NCBI GenBank assembly: GCA_947463105.1
Contig: CANHSD010000017.1
Span: forward strand, 1-20,271
Direction: 5' to 3'
From: Chitinophagaceae bacterium
GTDB taxonomy: Bacteria; Bacteroidota; Bacteroidia; Chitinophagales; Chitinophagaceae
DNA length: 20,271 nt
Under the pieces are notes generated by a model. That model was not told the origin of the DNA and did no database searches. It worked only from the letters and a program-made list of their open reading frames with translations. Of the stretch, positions 8,182-14,101 are shown in pieces. The first letter of the stretch is position 1. Each line of letters opens with the position of its first letter. The position numbers and the translations under genes are program-made.

Positions 8182-8760
8182 TCACCCTGCCTCAACCAAA
8201 AAAACATGCTCATCCCAAAATGCCTTGCATTCATCATACCTTTTCCTGCTGAAGCGGTGTTGGGGAAGCGGTAAGGCTGGTGGGCCGGGAAATGCCGTGA
8301 TGAAAACATGGCCCTGCTGGGTAGGCCTCAGCACCAGAGTAAACTCCCAGGTGGGCGGAAGCTTGTCCACTTGAAGATGAAGCAAATCCAAGCCCCGGTT
8401 TTTTTGTAGAAAAATACCAGCCCTTTCCGAAGCAGGCAACTCATCCACAGGCACCACAGCCCTTGTGCCAATCCCATTGGGGAAATCTTTTGGCGGCACC
8501 TGCCCATTTAACTGGATAGTACGATCCCCTGTTTCCAATAACACATAGGGATAATGGAATATCCGGTCCAGGAGGCCTTGAATATCCAAAGCAAAGTTTG
8601 TAAAGAATCTTGAGCCGGGAAGTGCCAGTGCTTCCTTGATCGCCTTCTCAACATAGCCAGCCTTCAGCAAACTTGTTTGCAATTGTTCCTCCATCCCCTC
8701 AAAATGGCGAAGCATGTGAAAGGCATTGTCGATCCGGTATTTGATGTTTTTTGGTTCCAA
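8182..8760 (-). CDS. Unrecognised conserved-looking protein
   Basis: I do not recognise this 192-aa protein. It has no signal peptide and no membrane segment. The N-terminal third is helical and charged (YRIDNAFHMLRHFEGMEEQL). The middle has beta-type strands with many prolines. The C-terminal part reads LVLRPTQQGHVFITAFPGPP, then RKRYDECKAFWDEHVF. The strand followed by TAFPG near the C-terminus recalls the last strand of small nuclease toxins of the barnase/EndoU/RelE-like (BECR) fold, but this is a weak resemblance and no catalytic set is clear. The only start in the open frame that keeps the N-terminal helix is a TTG at 8758-8760; the next ATG is 15 codons in. It is convergent with fabH (9 bases apart) and divergent from the nuclease gene. 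Confidence 0.55.
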   Translation of the reverse strand: MEPKNIKYRIDNAFHMLRHFEGMEEQLQTSLLKAGYVEKAIKEALALPGSRFFTNFALDIQGLLDRIFHYPYVLLETGDRTIQLNGQVPPKDFPNGIGTRAVVPVDELPASERAGIFLQKNRGLDLLHLQVDKLPPTWEFTLVLRPTQQGHVFITAFPGPPALPLPQHRFSRKRYDECKAFWDEHVFLVEAG

Positions 8761-8798
8761 ATCTGCCAGCGATTGAATTGCAAAGAAATAGTTTTCGC

Positions 8799-8811
8799 CC
8801 GTTTAAAACGG
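8799..8811. repeat. 13-nt palindrome abutting the nuclease -7 box
   Basis: CCGTTTAAAACGG is a perfect palindrome around one central base and ends directly against the -7 box at 8812. The position is right for an operator controlling the nuclease gene, the divergent gene, or both. Its core GTTTAAAAC is shared with the palindrome upstream of fabH. Confidence 0.4.
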
Positions 8812-8819
8812 TAAATTTG
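8812..8819 (+). promoter_or_regulatory. Promoter -7 box of the nuclease gene
   Basis: TAAATTTG matches TAnnTTTG exactly and ends only 9 bases before the ATG at 8829. The -33 region is poor (only a TTTT run), which would fit a regulated promoter. The box excludes the longer reading from 8751 and implies an almost leaderless mRNA. Confidence 0.6.
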
Positions 8820-8828
8820 TTCCACCTG

Positions 8829-9458
8829 ATGAGCAACAAACTGAAAAATACCCTTCTCTCCCTGCTCCTTTTGCTGGTCTTCCATCAGGGGAATGCCCAG
8901 CGGATTGATACCATCATCAACAAACCTGCCTATCAATCCTATTTCTCTTTTGCGGTAAAATCGCCCCTTTATGTGGTGTATTATTTATACAAGGGCGGCG
9001 GAGACTGCTCCCGTAAAGAGCTTTCTTTCACCAAAGAATACCGATCAGCTACCAACAAAGACTACTTAAAAAGCGGGTACGACCGCGGACACCTTGCCAA
9101 TGCAGAGGATTTTGCCTTTGATTGTGCAATGGAAAAATGCACGTTCTCCTATTACAATTGTATTCCGCAACACCAGAAGCTCAACAGGGGATCATGGAAA
9201 AGCTGGGAGTCGACCATCAGAAAAGAGAGCCAACGCGACAGGCTAAAAATTTATACCGGAGGGGTCTTTGGCAAACAAACCATCGGATCGGGTGTTGGGG
9301 TTCCAGATTATTGCTGGAAGATTGTCTACAATACTAGAACAAAGCTCATCATGCATGCATTGCTTTTCAAGAACGATGCCTCACAGACCGTACAACGCAT
9401 CACCACTTCCCAGTTGAAACAACTGTTGGGCTACCCTGTTGAATTCAATGCCAATTGA
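8829..9458 (+). CDS. Secreted DNA/RNA non-specific endonuclease (NUC family)
   Basis: The 209-aa protein has a signal peptide (MSNKLKNTLLSLLLLLVFHQGNAQ) and a mature beta-beta-alpha-metal nuclease domain of the Serratia NUC type. The DRGH motif is at residues 85-88 with the general base H88. The metal-binding block N..P(Q)...LN.G.W is present as NCIPQHQKLNRGSWKSWE, with N119 the likely Mg2+ ligand. Such enzymes cut single- and double-stranded DNA and RNA without sequence specificity and serve nutrient scavenging or degradation of extracellular DNA. Domain order and length are typical. No immunity or inhibitor gene is adjacent, as expected for an exported enzyme. The stop codon directly abuts the stop of the convergent heme A synthase gene. 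Confidence 0.92.
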   Translation: MSNKLKNTLLSLLLLLVFHQGNAQRIDTIINKPAYQSYFSFAVKSPLYVVYYLYKGGGDCSRKELSFTKEYRSATNKDYLKSGYDRGHLANAEDFAFDCAMEKCTFSYYNCIPQHQKLNRGSWKSWESTIRKESQRDRLKIYTGGVFGKQTIGSGVGVPDYCWKIVYNTRTKLIMHALLFKNDASQTVQRITTSQLKQLLGYPVEFNAN

Positions 9459-10499
9459 CTATTTTTTCCTGACCAGGTAAACCATGGTCATCATCATCAA
9501 CAGGAACATCATGCCGGTGAATTGATGTGCTACACCAAGCCAAAGCAAGGCTGTTTTATTGTTGGCGAACAATACCGTGAGGATGCCCAGGACCACCTGA
9601 AAAACTACCATTAGCAATGGCAAAGACCGCAGTTTCGAAAACAGGATTCCTCCAGCAATTTTCTTTGCCCTCAGGTGCCAAACGATGATCAAAATGGTGA
9701 TGAGATAGGCCAGTGTACGGTGGATGAAATGCACTGCCAGTGGGTCGTGGGTGAAATCGGCCAAGCCATCACTGGCCATTGAAGAAGGAATCCATTCTCC
9801 GTTGATGAGGGGCCAGGTAGTGGCAAAATTGGCGGCCTTCAAACCCGCCATGAATGCGCCAAACACCAGCTGAACCACAATCAACAACAACAAACCAACT
9901 GTGAATTTTTTCATCGAAGGTGCAACAACATGTTGCGCAGAAGGTACCAGCAACAACATGGCAAACCAATAGGTATACACCAACAAACCGAGTGCAGAAA
10001 TAAAATGAATGGCCAGGCGAATATGGTTTACATAAAGATTTTCATCATTGAGCCCGCTGGCCACCATGATCCATCCAATCAGGCCCTGGGCGGCACCCAG
10101 CAAAAACAGGATGATCAAAGGATTGACCATCTCTTTCCGGAACATTTTTTTGACCAGGAAATAAATAAAAGGGATGAGGAAGACCAAAGCGATCAAGCGT
10201 GCCCATTCGCGGTGAAACCATTCCCAGAAATAAATGAATTTGAAATCAGCAAGGGTAAACTCAAAATTGAGGTGCTTGAACTGCCCGATTTGCTTGTATT
10301 GTTCGAACGCCTTCAGCCATGCTGCCTCATTCAATGGAGGGATGGCACCCAGAATAGGCTTCCACTCTGTGATGGAAAGCCCCGATCCTGTCAACCTTGT
10401 TATCCCACCCAGGAGCACCTGGATGATGATCATTCCTACTCCAATCAACAACCATATCGCTACGGCATTCGACTTTTGGGCATCGGTTTTTGCTATCAT
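9459..10499 (-). CDS. ctaA: Heme A synthase (COX15/CtaA)
   Basis: CtaA/COX15 oxidises the C8 methyl of heme O to give heme A for aa3-type cytochrome oxidase, in the inner membrane with ferredoxin support. The 346-aa protein has eight predicted membrane spans as two four-helix halves. The four conserved heme-ligand histidines are H96 (WFHREWARL), H165 (LAIHFISAL), H260 (HFIHRTLAY) and H325 (GVAHQFTGM). GGITRLTGSGLSITEWKP near the N-terminus is the family signature. The start is the ATG at 10497-10499; an upstream reading frame to 10598 would run through the promoter and the divergent rnhB control region. No other oxidase assembly gene is next to it here. Confidence 0.95.
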   Translation of the reverse strand: MIAKTDAQKSNAVAIWLLIGVGMIIIQVLLGGITRLTGSGLSITEWKPILGAIPPLNEAAWLKAFEQYKQIGQFKHLNFEFTLADFKFIYFWEWFHREWARLIALVFLIPFIYFLVKKMFRKEMVNPLIILFLLGAAQGLIGWIMVASGLNDENLYVNHIRLAIHFISALGLLVYTYWFAMLLLVPSAQHVVAPSMKKFTVGLLLLIVVQLVFGAFMAGLKAANFATTWPLINGEWIPSSMASDGLADFTHDPLAVHFIHRTLAYLITILIIVWHLRAKKIAGGILFSKLRSLPLLMVVFQVVLGILTVLFANNKTALLWLGVAHQFTGMMFLLMMMTMVYLVRKK

Positions 10500-10503
10500 G
10501 CTG

Positions 10504-10530
10504 CAAAGGTATTGCAGTTGTTCATGGCAA
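10504..10530 (-). promoter_or_regulatory. Promoter of ctaA
   Basis: On the minus strand TACCTTTG (10511 to 10504) is an exact -7 box only 4 bases from the ATG, and a TTG lies 16 bases upstream (10530 to 10528). This implies a leaderless or nearly leaderless transcript and fixes the start at 10499. Confidence 0.65.
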
Positions 10531-10555
10531 GGATTTTTTGATGAATTTTTCTTGC

Positions 10556-10562
10556 TACTTTG
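10556..10562 (+). promoter_or_regulatory. Possible -7 box of rnhB
   Basis: TACTTTG is one base shorter than TAnnTTTG and ends 6 bases before the rnhB ATG, mirroring the ctaA promoter about 45 bases away on the other strand. The spacing defect makes the call tentative. Confidence 0.35.
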
Positions 10563-10568
10563 CAGGAG

Positions 10569-11159
10569 ATGCTCAAACCATTTTACCAGGAACTTCATCC
10601 GGAAGCAGGATGTGATGAAGCAGGCAGGGGTTGCCTGGCAGGGCCGGTATATGCAGCAGCCGTTATCCTTCCTGCTGATTTTTCAGACCCTGTATTGAAC
10701 GATTCCAAACAGCTCAAGGAAAAGACGCGTTATGCCCTGCGGGAAATGATCCAAAAAGTTGCGATCAGCTGGGCGGTGGCCAAAATTGATGCGGAAGAAA
10801 TTGACCAGATCAATATCCTGAATGCCTCCATCAAGGCCATGCACCTGTCACTGGACCAGCTGAAGAAAAAGCCATCTTTCATCATCGTTGATGGCAACCG
10901 GTTCAAGCCTTATAAAAAAATTCCGCACGCCACTATCATCAAGGGTGATGGCCAATATTTTTCCATTGCAGCCGCCAGCATTCTTGCGAAAACTTACCGC
11001 GATGACTTCATGCTGGAACACCATGAAAAATATCCGCAGTACAATTGGAAAAAAAACAAGGGTTATGGCACGCTTGATCATCGCAAGGCGATTGCCGCAT
11101 TCGGAAGATGCTCACTGCACCGGGAGAGTTTTCAGTTGAAGAATGATGTTTCAATCTAA
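10569..11159 (+). CDS. rnhB: Ribonuclease HII
   Basis: RNase HII cuts RNA in RNA:DNA hybrids and starts removal of single ribonucleotides from DNA. The 196-aa protein has the DEAGRG motif with D16 and E17, the third acid D108 in IIVDGNRF and the fourth in IKGDGQ (D127). The C-terminal signature SIAAASILAKTYRDDFM follows, with the usual YPQYNWKKNKGYGT. Length is normal. The start ATG at 10569 is preferred over the TTG at 10560 because the -7-like box overlaps that TTG. It is divergent from ctaA with only 69 bases between the start codons. Confidence 0.96.
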   Translation: MLKPFYQELHPEAGCDEAGRGCLAGPVYAAAVILPADFSDPVLNDSKQLKEKTRYALREMIQKVAISWAVAKIDAEEIDQINILNASIKAMHLSLDQLKKKPSFIIVDGNRFKPYKKIPHATIIKGDGQYFSIAAASILAKTYRDDFMLEHHEKYPQYNWKKNKGYGTLDHRKAIAAFGRCSLHRESFQLKNDVSI

Positions 11160-11175
11160 AGCTTAATTTTATACC

Positions 11176-11343
11176 ATGCAAGAGGTTGTTTTTATTGTTG
11201 AAGAAGCTCAAGAAGGTGGTTTTACTGCCAAATGTATTGCTGAGTCAATTTTCACACAAGGAGAAACACTTGAGGGATTGAAAGAAGCCATCATTGATGC
11301 AGTTCATTGTCATTTCAACCCAATATTCCTGCGCCTTGCCTGA
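11176..11343 (+). pseudogene. Truncated HicB-like antitoxin fragment
   Basis: A 55-codon frame reads MQEVVFIVEEAQEGGFTAKC, then AESIFTQGETLEGLKEAIID, then AVHCHF. This is the partial RNase H-like fold of the small HicB-family proteins, which usually run on for another 10-20 residues with a pattern like P..IRLH. After CHF the sequence changes to NPIFLRLA and stops. Those last codons are simply the antisense of the YrdC gene's end, whose stop is complementary to 11315-11317. No HicA-type toxin is next to it. It lies 16 bases after rnhB and would be cotranscribed. It is either a decayed antitoxin or a very short expressed protein; I favour decay by a deletion ending at the YrdC stop. Confidence 0.6.
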
Positions 11344-11920
11344 TCACTTGAGGCTCTTCATCCGTCATGTCAACAATGGTCGAATATTCCAGGCCGCCAA
11401 TGCCACCATCCACCACCATGTCAACCAATTTGTGAAACTTGTCGTGGATCAGTTCAGGATCTGTAAATTCTTCCACCATGTCTCCGGGAAGGGATGAACT
11501 CAGGATGGGATTGCCCAATGCTGCAGCAATGGCATGGGTGATATGATGATCGGGAACCCTCAATCCAATGGTGTCTTTCTTACTTTTCAAAATCTTAGGA
11601 ACCTCCTTGCTGGCGGGAAGAATAAAAGTAAACGGACCTGGGATATGGTTCTTGATGAGTCGGTACTGTGGTGTTGAAATGGCCCTTGCATATTTGCTCA
11701 AATCAGAAAGATCGCTGCAAATGAAGGAGAGGTTGGCTTTTGAAGGGTCAAGCCCTTTGATGCGGCATATCCTTTCAACCGCTTTGGGTTGAAAAATATC
11801 ACAACCCAATCCATAGACCGTGTCTGTGGGATAAATGATCACACCGCCACTGCGCAAACAATCGGCAATTTGTTTGATCAATCTTTGTTGTGGATCTTTT
11901 GGATGTACAGTAATCAGCAT
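11315..11920 (-). CDS. YrdC-domain protein, Sua5/YciO family (threonylcarbamoyl-AMP synthase-like)
   Basis: The 201-aa single-domain YrdC protein resembles TsaC/Sua5/YciO, which use threonine, bicarbonate and ATP to make threonylcarbamoyl-AMP for tRNA t6A37. The signature GGVIIYPTDTVYGLGCD (about residues 25-41) and SFICSDLSDLSKYA are clear. GPFTFILPAS and GLRVPDH give the nucleotide-binding face. It lacks the extra C-terminal Sua5 domain. The segment RIKGLDPSKANLSF differs from the K-x-R-P form typical of true TsaC and is closer to YciO, so t6A synthesis is likely but not certain. The 3' end overlaps the HicB fragment by 29 bases on the opposite strand. Confidence 0.88.
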   Translation of the reverse strand: MLITVHPKDPQQRLIKQIADCLRSGGVIIYPTDTVYGLGCDIFQPKAVERICRIKGLDPSKANLSFICSDLSDLSKYARAISTPQYRLIKNHIPGPFTFILPASKEVPKILKSKKDTIGLRVPDHHITHAIAAALGNPILSSSLPGDMVEEFTDPELIHDKFHKLVDMVVDGGIGGLEYSTIVDMTDEEPQVIRQGAGILG

Positions 11921-11925
11921 CGGTT

Positions 11926-11933
11926 CAAATATA
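11926..11933 (-). promoter_or_regulatory. Promoter -7 box of the YrdC/YciO-type gene
   Basis: On the minus strand TATATTTG (11933 to 11926) is an exact TAnnTTTG box, 5 bases upstream of the ATG at 11920. No clear -33 TTG is seen. It suggests another nearly leaderless mRNA. Confidence 0.5.
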
Positions 11934-12038
11934 AACAGATTGAAGCGACTACCATTGTTCAGCCACTGATAAACCCGAATTAATTGCCTAAAACCAACTT
12001 ATGAAATGGTTGAAATTTCAGCGTTACAAAGCACCTCG

Positions 12039-13073
12039 TTATGAAATCGTCCATGTTTCGCCGCCACGGAGCAATTTGTTCAAATCGCCAAGGCCTTTCT
12101 TTGCTATGACCTCATCAATCTGCATTTGCATTTGGTCTTCGTAGCATGCCCTTTCGGTTTCATAAAAGACACCAAAGGGCCTGGGTAGGTGACCCGCGAT
12201 ATGTGGATCATCAAACATGCGCACAAGAATTTGAGCCTTGTAAAAATCATGGTCGTCGTGGATCCAGCAATCGTCTGCACTGGCGCCTTCTGAAAGGTCA
12301 ACCACAACAGGCTTGAAGCCATCAAGCTTGATTCCCTTTTCCTTGTTGGCGCCAAAAACCAGGGGCTTGCCTTGCTCAAGGAACAGTGTTTCCACTGGCT
12401 TAGAGGCCTTGTCTGTAAATATTTCAAATGCCCCATCGTTGAAGATGTTGCAGTTCTGGTAGATTTCTAGAAACGATGCACCCTTGTGGGCATTGCTGCG
12501 CAACAAGGACTCCTGCAGGTGTTTGGGATCGCGGTCCATGGTTCTGGCAATGAAGGTGGCATCTGCTCCCATGGCCAGGGCCAAGGGATTGAACGGATGG
12601 TCAATGCTGCCAAAAGGGGTTGATTTGGTCACCTTGTGCTCTTCAGAGGTTGGTGAATATTGCCCCTTGGTCAGGCCATAGATCTGGTTGTTGAACATCA
12701 TGATGTTCACATCAAAATTCCTTCTCAACAAATGAATGGTATGGTTGCCTCCAATACTGAGTGAGTCACCGTCACCGGTTACAATCCAGACACTCAACTC
12801 AGGCCTGGTTGCCTTCAAACCACTGGCGATGGCAGTAGCCCTTCCATGGATAGAATGCATGCCATAGGTTTCCATATAATAAGGGAAACGGCTGGAACAA
12901 CCGATTCCTGAAACAATGACAATATTTTCTCTGGGAATTCCAAGGGTTGGCATCACCTTCTGCACCTGAGCAAGGATGGAATAGTCTCCACATCCCGGAC
13001 ACCACCTTACTTCCTGATCTGTTTGAAAATCTTTGGAAGTGAGCGGTGATGCTGTTTGTAATACTTCACTCAT
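12039..13073 (-). CDS. korB: 2-oxoacid:ferredoxin oxidoreductase, beta subunit (KorB type)
   Basis: The beta subunit binds thiamine diphosphate and one [4Fe-4S] cluster in 2-oxoglutarate/2-oxoacid:ferredoxin oxidoreductase, which forms acyl-CoA and reduced ferredoxin. In this 344-aa protein the cluster cysteines are C25 and C28 (WCPGCGDY), C59 (GIGCSSR) and probably C208 (YQNCNIF). The ThDP/Mg motif is GDGDSLSIGGNH from 100 with NNQIYGLTKGQ at 128-138. Length fits the KorB group. The matching alpha/gamma subunit (KorA) would normally precede it, but the gene upstream on this strand is an AhpD-like protein 31 bases away, and a YrdC gene lies downstream. KorA must be elsewhere. TATATTTA about 20 bases before the ATG could be a weak own promoter. 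Confidence 0.93.
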   Translation of the reverse strand: MSEVLQTASPLTSKDFQTDQEVRWCPGCGDYSILAQVQKVMPTLGIPRENIVIVSGIGCSSRFPYYMETYGMHSIHGRATAIASGLKATRPELSVWIVTGDGDSLSIGGNHTIHLLRRNFDVNIMMFNNQIYGLTKGQYSPTSEEHKVTKSTPFGSIDHPFNPLALAMGADATFIARTMDRDPKHLQESLLRSNAHKGASFLEIYQNCNIFNDGAFEIFTDKASKPVETLFLEQGKPLVFGANKEKGIKLDGFKPVVVDLSEGASADDCWIHDDHDFYKAQILVRMFDDPHIAGHLPRPFGVFYETERACYEDQMQMQIDEVIAKKGLGDLNKLLRGGETWTIS

Positions 13074-13104
13074 AAAACACGTTTATTCTTTTAAATATAC
13101 TCAA

Positions 13105-13458
13105 TTATTTTGTTTCGCTGGATGTCTGTAAGGCTTCCCAATACTCAGCACCCCTTCTTGTATGGGGGATGACGATGGTTCCGCCCACGATGTTGGCAAC
13201 GGAAAATATCTCATACACTTCATCGGTTGTCAAACCCAATTCATGGCATTTGCCCAGATGATACTTGATGCAATCGTCGCACCTCAATACCATGCTGGCC
13301 ACCAGGCCCAGCATTTCCTTGGTCTTCACGTCCAATGCCCCCTCCTGATAGGTATTGGTGTCGAGGTTCCAGAGGCGTTTCATCACCAGATTGCCCTTGC
13401 TCAGGATGACATCATTCATCCTTTCTCTGTATTCATTGAATTCGTTTACAATACTCAT
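13105..13458 (-). CDS. AhpD-like / carboxymuconolactone decarboxylase family protein
   Basis: The 117-aa all-helical protein carries the AhpD redox motif: RCDDCIKYHLGKC, with C60, C63 and H67, and an extra C71. Members act as small thiol peroxidases or thiol-disulfide adaptors; a few are true decarboxylases, which the C-x-x-C-x-x-x-H motif argues against here. The length equals the compact family members of Bacteroidota. It lies 31 bases upstream of korB on the same strand, so cotranscription is likely and a link with oxygen-sensitive ferredoxin enzymes is conceivable (inference). The start is the ATG at 13456-13458. A near-consensus box CAACTTTG (13482 to 13475) lies upstream. Confidence 0.88.
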   Translation of the reverse strand: MSIVNEFNEYRERMNDVILSKGNLVMKRLWNLDTNTYQEGALDVKTKEMLGLVASMVLRCDDCIKYHLGKCHELGLTTDEVYEIFSVANIVGGTIVIPHTRRGAEYWEALQTSSETK

Positions 13459-13515
13459 GTGCGGGTTTGTTGTGCAAAGTTGCAGAAAAGAATTGGAGGT
13501 TTACCTCAATAACAG

Positions 13516-13542
13516 AAAAAGGGAACCAATGGTTCCCTTTTT
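13516..13542 (-). terminator. Intrinsic terminator after the RRM gene
   Basis: The 12-nt arms AAAAAGGGAACC and GGTTCCCTTTTT pair perfectly around an AAT loop. It lies 20 bases past the stop of the RRM gene (13563) and before the AhpD-like gene. The A/T flanks on both sides make it potentially bidirectional. It separates the RRM transcript from the ahpD-korB pair. Confidence 0.85.
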
Positions 13543-13562
13543 CAATCAGATAGTTGATGCGA

Positions 13563-13889
13563 TTACCAACGGTTTCCACCGCCGCCGCCACCGCCGAAAT
13601 TACGGCGAGGAGCACCACCACCGCTGCCACCATTGCTAGGGCGCGCTTCACGAGGCTTCGCCTCGCTTACTTTGATGGCACGGCCTTCAACAGTTGCACC
13701 ATCCAATTCTTGGATAGCTTTCTGTGCGGCTGCATCGTCAGACATTTCAACAAAACCGAAGCCACGGCTACGACCAGTGAATTTGTCTGTGATAACCTTT
13801 GCTGAAGTTACTTCTCCATACTCAGCAAAGAATTCTTTCAAGTCTTCATCCTGTACGTTGAAGCTCAAATTTGAAACATAAATGTTCAT
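13563..13889 (-). CDS. RRM-domain RNA-binding protein with glycine-rich tail
   Basis: The 108-aa protein is one RNA recognition motif followed by a flexible tail. RNP2 is IYVSNL (residues 3-8) and RNP1 is RGFGFVEM (42-49), both with the aromatic residues that stack on RNA. The tail from about residue 85 is G/R/N-rich (GGGAPRRNFGGGGGGGNRW). This is the common bacterial RRM type of Bacteroidota and cyanobacteria, often cold- or stress-induced and taken to act as an RNA chaperone. It is a single-gene transcript: an excellent promoter lies far upstream at 14021-14050 and a perfect terminator follows. The leader of about 125 nt suggests post-transcriptional control. Confidence 0.95.
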   Translation of the reverse strand: MNIYVSNLSFNVQDEDLKEFFAEYGEVTSAKVITDKFTGRSRGFGFVEMSDDAAAQKAIQELDGATVEGRAIKVSEAKPREARPSNGGSGGGAPRRNFGGGGGGGNRW

Positions 13890-14014
13890 TTCAAAAAAAT
13901 AAAAAATTAAAAAAGGATGAGAGAAACACAGGCGTAAAGAAGACTTTTACTATTAGCAGAACATGCGTAGCAGAAAATACTTTCACTTACTAAATACTGT
14001 ACTTAACTCAAATT
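13890..14014 (-). other. Long 5' leader of the RRM gene
   Basis: The predicted start site lies a few bases after the -7 box at 14021, leaving about 125 nt before the ATG. The leader is A/U-rich, ends in U runs interrupted by single bases just before GAA-ATG, and holds a direct repeat: TTCTGCTA on the transcribed strand at 13975-13968 and 13961-13954, 14 bases apart. No strong hairpin is visible. Candidate roles are a temperature-responsive leader or autoregulatory binding by the RRM protein itself (inference). Confidence 0.5.
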
Positions 14015-14020
14015 ACAGGG

Positions 14021-14050
14021 CAAAGCTAGCCTTTATAATTTGATTTGCAA
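14021..14050 (-). promoter_or_regulatory. Consensus promoter of the RRM gene
   Basis: On the minus strand TTG (14050 to 14048), a 19-base spacer and TAGCTTTG (14028 to 14021) form one of the best TTG-N19-TAnnTTTG matches in the window. It lies between the end of the TetA-like gene and the RRM gene. Confidence 0.75.
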
Positions 14051-14101
14051 GAAATAAATAAAAAAATCGGTACTTTTTTGCACATTTTAACAACATTTTC
14101 C

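Noticed and set aside
9930..10541. 203-codon plus-strand frame rich in Gln and Asp
   Set aside because: It is the antisense shadow of the ctaA membrane helices and crosses the ctaA promoter.
12001..12120. Plus-strand frame starting MKWLKFQRYKAPRYEIV
   Set aside because: It runs into the antisense of the korB 3' end after about 15 codons and has no promoter box; most likely chance.
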